Source of the DNA: Planctomycetaceae bacterium | GTDB lineage: Bacteria; Planctomycetota; Planctomycetia; Planctomycetales; Planctomycetaceae | Direction of reading: 5' to 3' | NCBI GenBank assembly: GCA_029259875.1 | Contig: JAJDEK010000095.1 | Span: 1-6,972, forward strand | Length of the DNA stretch: 6,972 nucleotides | Part shown: in pieces, positions 5,302-6,972 of the stretch | Layout of the letters: every line of letters starts with the position of its first letter | Position numbering within the stretch: position 1 is the stretch's first letter | The notes under the pieces: model-generated | Told to the model about the DNA's origin: nothing | Database searches by the model: none | Seen by the model: only the letters and a program-made list of their open reading frames with translations | Position numbers and translations under genes: made by a program

Positions 5302-6972
5302 ATGACGAGTTTTTCCGTAAACCGAACGACACAAATTGTTTGCCTTTTTCTATTTACATTGTCGGCCCCATTATGCCACTCTTCCACTTTCGCAGCAACA
5401 AAGAGTGGCTCACAATCGACTAAACGGCAAAGAGTCGATGAAACCGTAGCAGCACAGCAGGTTGACCAGCAGATTGAAGCGGAACTCAAGAAATCAAAGA
5501 TTCAACCAGCGAAACTGGCCAACGATGAAGATTTTCTCCGCCGTGTGACATTCGATTTGGCGGGAAGAAAACCAACTTCTTCTGAAGTCATCCTGTTTGG
5601 CCTGGATGCCAGTCCTGATAAACGGAAGATTCGCATCAACGAGCTGCTCGATTCAGAAAGCTATGCCGTCAACTGGGCACGGTATTGGCGTGATGTGATC
5701 TACCTCCGTGCGACAGACATTCGCTCTCGAATCAATCAGTCCGAATTCGAAGCTTGGATGACAACCCAACTCAACGAAAATAAAAGCTGGGATCAAATCG
5801 CCACCGATTTACTGACAGCAACCGGGGATGTCCGTGAAAATGGAAGCACCGCGCTGATCTTCGCTCATCAAGGCGAACCCGCAGAATTAGCTGCCGAAAC
5901 CTCTCGGATCTTTTTGGGAATCCAGATTCAATGTGCCAACTGCCATGATCATCCCACCGACAAATGGAAACGAGACAGTTTTCATGAACTGGCGGCATTC
6001 TTTCCTCGCGTTCGGGTGCGCCCTGTTCGCGATGCGATGCCTCGCTCCTTTGAAGTTGTCTCGATGGATCAAGGCAGTCAGTATGATCGACGTCTGCAAA
6101 TGTTTGAAGATCCCTCACCGCTTTTTAAAGCATTCGACCGTAACCGTGATGGAAAACTGACAGAGACAGAAGTCAAACGATCTCGCTTAGCGAGAAACTT
6201 TGAGCAAATGCTAACTCGTGGAGACTCAAATGCAGATAAAGCACTGACAATCAAAGAAATTAAAAGCATTGCTCTACCAGCCAATACGCGACGTGCTACA
6301 CCCGAATATCTGATGCCCGATTTAAATGATCCAACAGCTTCTGGTAAGGTAGTTCACCCCGTGTTATTTGTCGGAACAAAAGCATCTCCTAAAGGGCTGA
6401 AAGATATGGAGCGACGGGAAATTCTATCAAAATATCTCACGTCCAAATCGAATCCCTGGTTTTCTCGGGCGATTGTAAACCGCATGTGGGCTGAAATGCT
6501 AGGTGAAGGATTTTACATGCCCATTGATGATATTGGCCCGGAACGCAGTGCCGTTTATCCCGAGGTTTTAGACACTCTGGCAAACGGATTCACGGCCAGT
6601 GGATACGATCTGAAGTGGCTCTACCGCACGATCACAAACACGCGAGCCTATCAGCGACAAATGCAAACCAAGAAACCAGGCGAAATGCACACACCTTTTG
6701 CTGCACAATCTCCCACGCGCTTGCGAGGGGATCAGGTTTTTACTGCGATCACTCAAGTATTCGGCGTGGATGACCTTCAGGCAAACCGTAATATCAGGGA
6801 TCGATATAACAGGGGCAACCGCACCGCCCGCAGTCAATTCAGCAATCTGTTTACCTATGATCCTTCAACCGCACAGGACGAAATCACCGGAGATGTTCCT
6901 CAAGCGCTGTTTATGATGAATTCCACAGCCATCAATGGATTTCTGCGAAGTAGCCAGAACACGAAACTCGCT
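5302..6972 (+). CDS. Secreted DUF1549/DUF1553 protein with CxxCH motif and two EF-hands (3' end cut by window)
   Basis: The frame is open for 557 codons to the window end with no stop, so the gene is partial at its C-terminus. Residues 1-31 form a signal peptide (hydrophobic core IVCLFLFTLSA, likely cleavage near TFA/A). DUF1549 spans about 50-245: FLRRVTFDLAGRKPT (78-92), WARYWRD (125-131) and CANCHDHP (211-218), whose C211-x-x-C214-H215 resembles a c-type haem site. Two EF-hand loops follow: D279-N281-D283-G284-E290 (DNA 6136-6171) and D308-N310-D312-E319 (6223-6258). DUF1553 starts about residue 384 (NPWFSRAIVNRMW) and continues through YDLKWLYRTITNTRAYQR (435-452), SPTRLRGDQVF (470-480) and GDVPQALFMMNS (530-541). 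The family is abundant in planctomycetes, exported, and of unproven function; members often sit beside a DUF1501 gene, which would be downstream of this window. Opposite-strand open frames inside it are shadows. Confidence 0.95.
   Translation, partial: MTSFSVNRTTQIVCLFLFTLSAPLCHSSTFAATKSGSQSTKRQRVDETVAAQQVDQQIEAELKKSKIQPAKLANDEDFLRRVTFDLAGRKPTSSEVILFGLDASPDKRKIRINELLDSESYAVNWARYWRDVIYLRATDIRSRINQSEFEAWMTTQLNENKSWDQIATDLLTATGDVRENGSTALIFAHQGEPAELAAETSRIFLGIQIQCANCHDHPTDKWKRDSFHELAAFFPRVRVRPVRDAMPRSFEVVSMDQGSQYDRRLQMFEDPSPLFKAFDRNRDGKLTETEVKRSRLARNFEQMLTRGDSNADKALTIKEIKSIALPANTRRATPEYLMPDLNDPTASGKVVHPVLFVGTKASPKGLKDMERREILSKYLTSKSNPWFSRAIVNRMWAEMLGEGFYMPIDDIGPERSAVYPEVLDTLANGFTASGYDLKWLYRTITNTRAYQRQMQTKKPGEMHTPFAAQSPTRLRGDQVFTAITQVFGVDDLQANRNIRDRYNRGNRTARSQFSNLFTYDPSTAQDEITGDVPQALFMMNSTAINGFLRSSQNTKLA

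Noticed and set aside
5259..6284. Minus-strand open frames opposite the start and middle of the plus-strand gene (5259-5489, 5771-6118, 5887-6099, 6078-6284)
   Set aside because: They lie antisense to a continuous 557-codon plus-strand frame with signal peptide and recognisable DUF1549/EF-hand/DUF1553 motifs; their own translations show no domain or signal.
1..6972. CRISPR array, tRNA, rRNA, insertion sequence or phage module
   Set aside because: Reading both strands showed no regularly spaced repeats, no cloverleaf or TTCGA-type arm with matching stems, no terminal inverted repeats around a transposase, and no integrase or capsid-like protein.

Overview
The window most resembles chromosomal DNA of a planctomycete (Planctomycetota, possibly a Gimesia/Rubinisphaera-like member of Planctomycetales; the genus is a guess). 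The main reason is the plus-strand gene at the right edge, which encodes a secreted DUF1549/DUF1553 protein with the CANCHDHP motif, a family greatly expanded in planctomycetes. The secreted beta-propeller protein with its characteristic C-terminal 'PIPGFTL...IGDEIE' block, and the GntP permease with an extra soluble domain, fit the same source. No rRNA, tRNA, CRISPR, insertion sequence or phage gene was seen.

Layout, left to right. Positions 1-172 hold no gene I can support. Five genes then lie on the minus strand and are transcribed right to left. In transcription order they are: a GntP-family sugar-acid permease (3419-5122), a secreted glycosidase-like beta-propeller protein (1890-3335), an unrecognised protein with a membrane segment at each end (1248-1826), a DUF1801 protein (786-1163) and a DUF5946 protein with a four-cysteine putative zinc site (173-718). 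Gaps are about 60-85 bases, so none overlap. A perfect 8-bp hairpin at 1216-1236 sits between the third and fourth genes. On the plus strand, diverging from the permease across an intergenic stretch of about 180 bases, the DUF1549/DUF1553 gene starts at 5302 and runs off the right edge.

How the genes may work together (inference): the permease and the secreted propeller protein are adjacent and codirectional, which suggests a small carbohydrate or sugar-acid scavenging unit, with outside cleavage or binding followed by uptake of a gluconate-like product. The DUF1549/DUF1553 protein belongs to a secreted or cell-envelope family of unproven function that is often encoded beside a DUF1501 gene; any such partner would lie beyond this window. 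The three small left-hand genes have no evident link to sugar use.

No clearly new multi-gene system is visible. The most notable points are a pair of EF-hand calcium-binding loops inserted between DUF1549 and DUF1553, a roughly 110-residue soluble insertion near the N-terminus of the GntP permease, and a conserved cytochrome-like CxxCH motif in a protein with no other cytochrome features.
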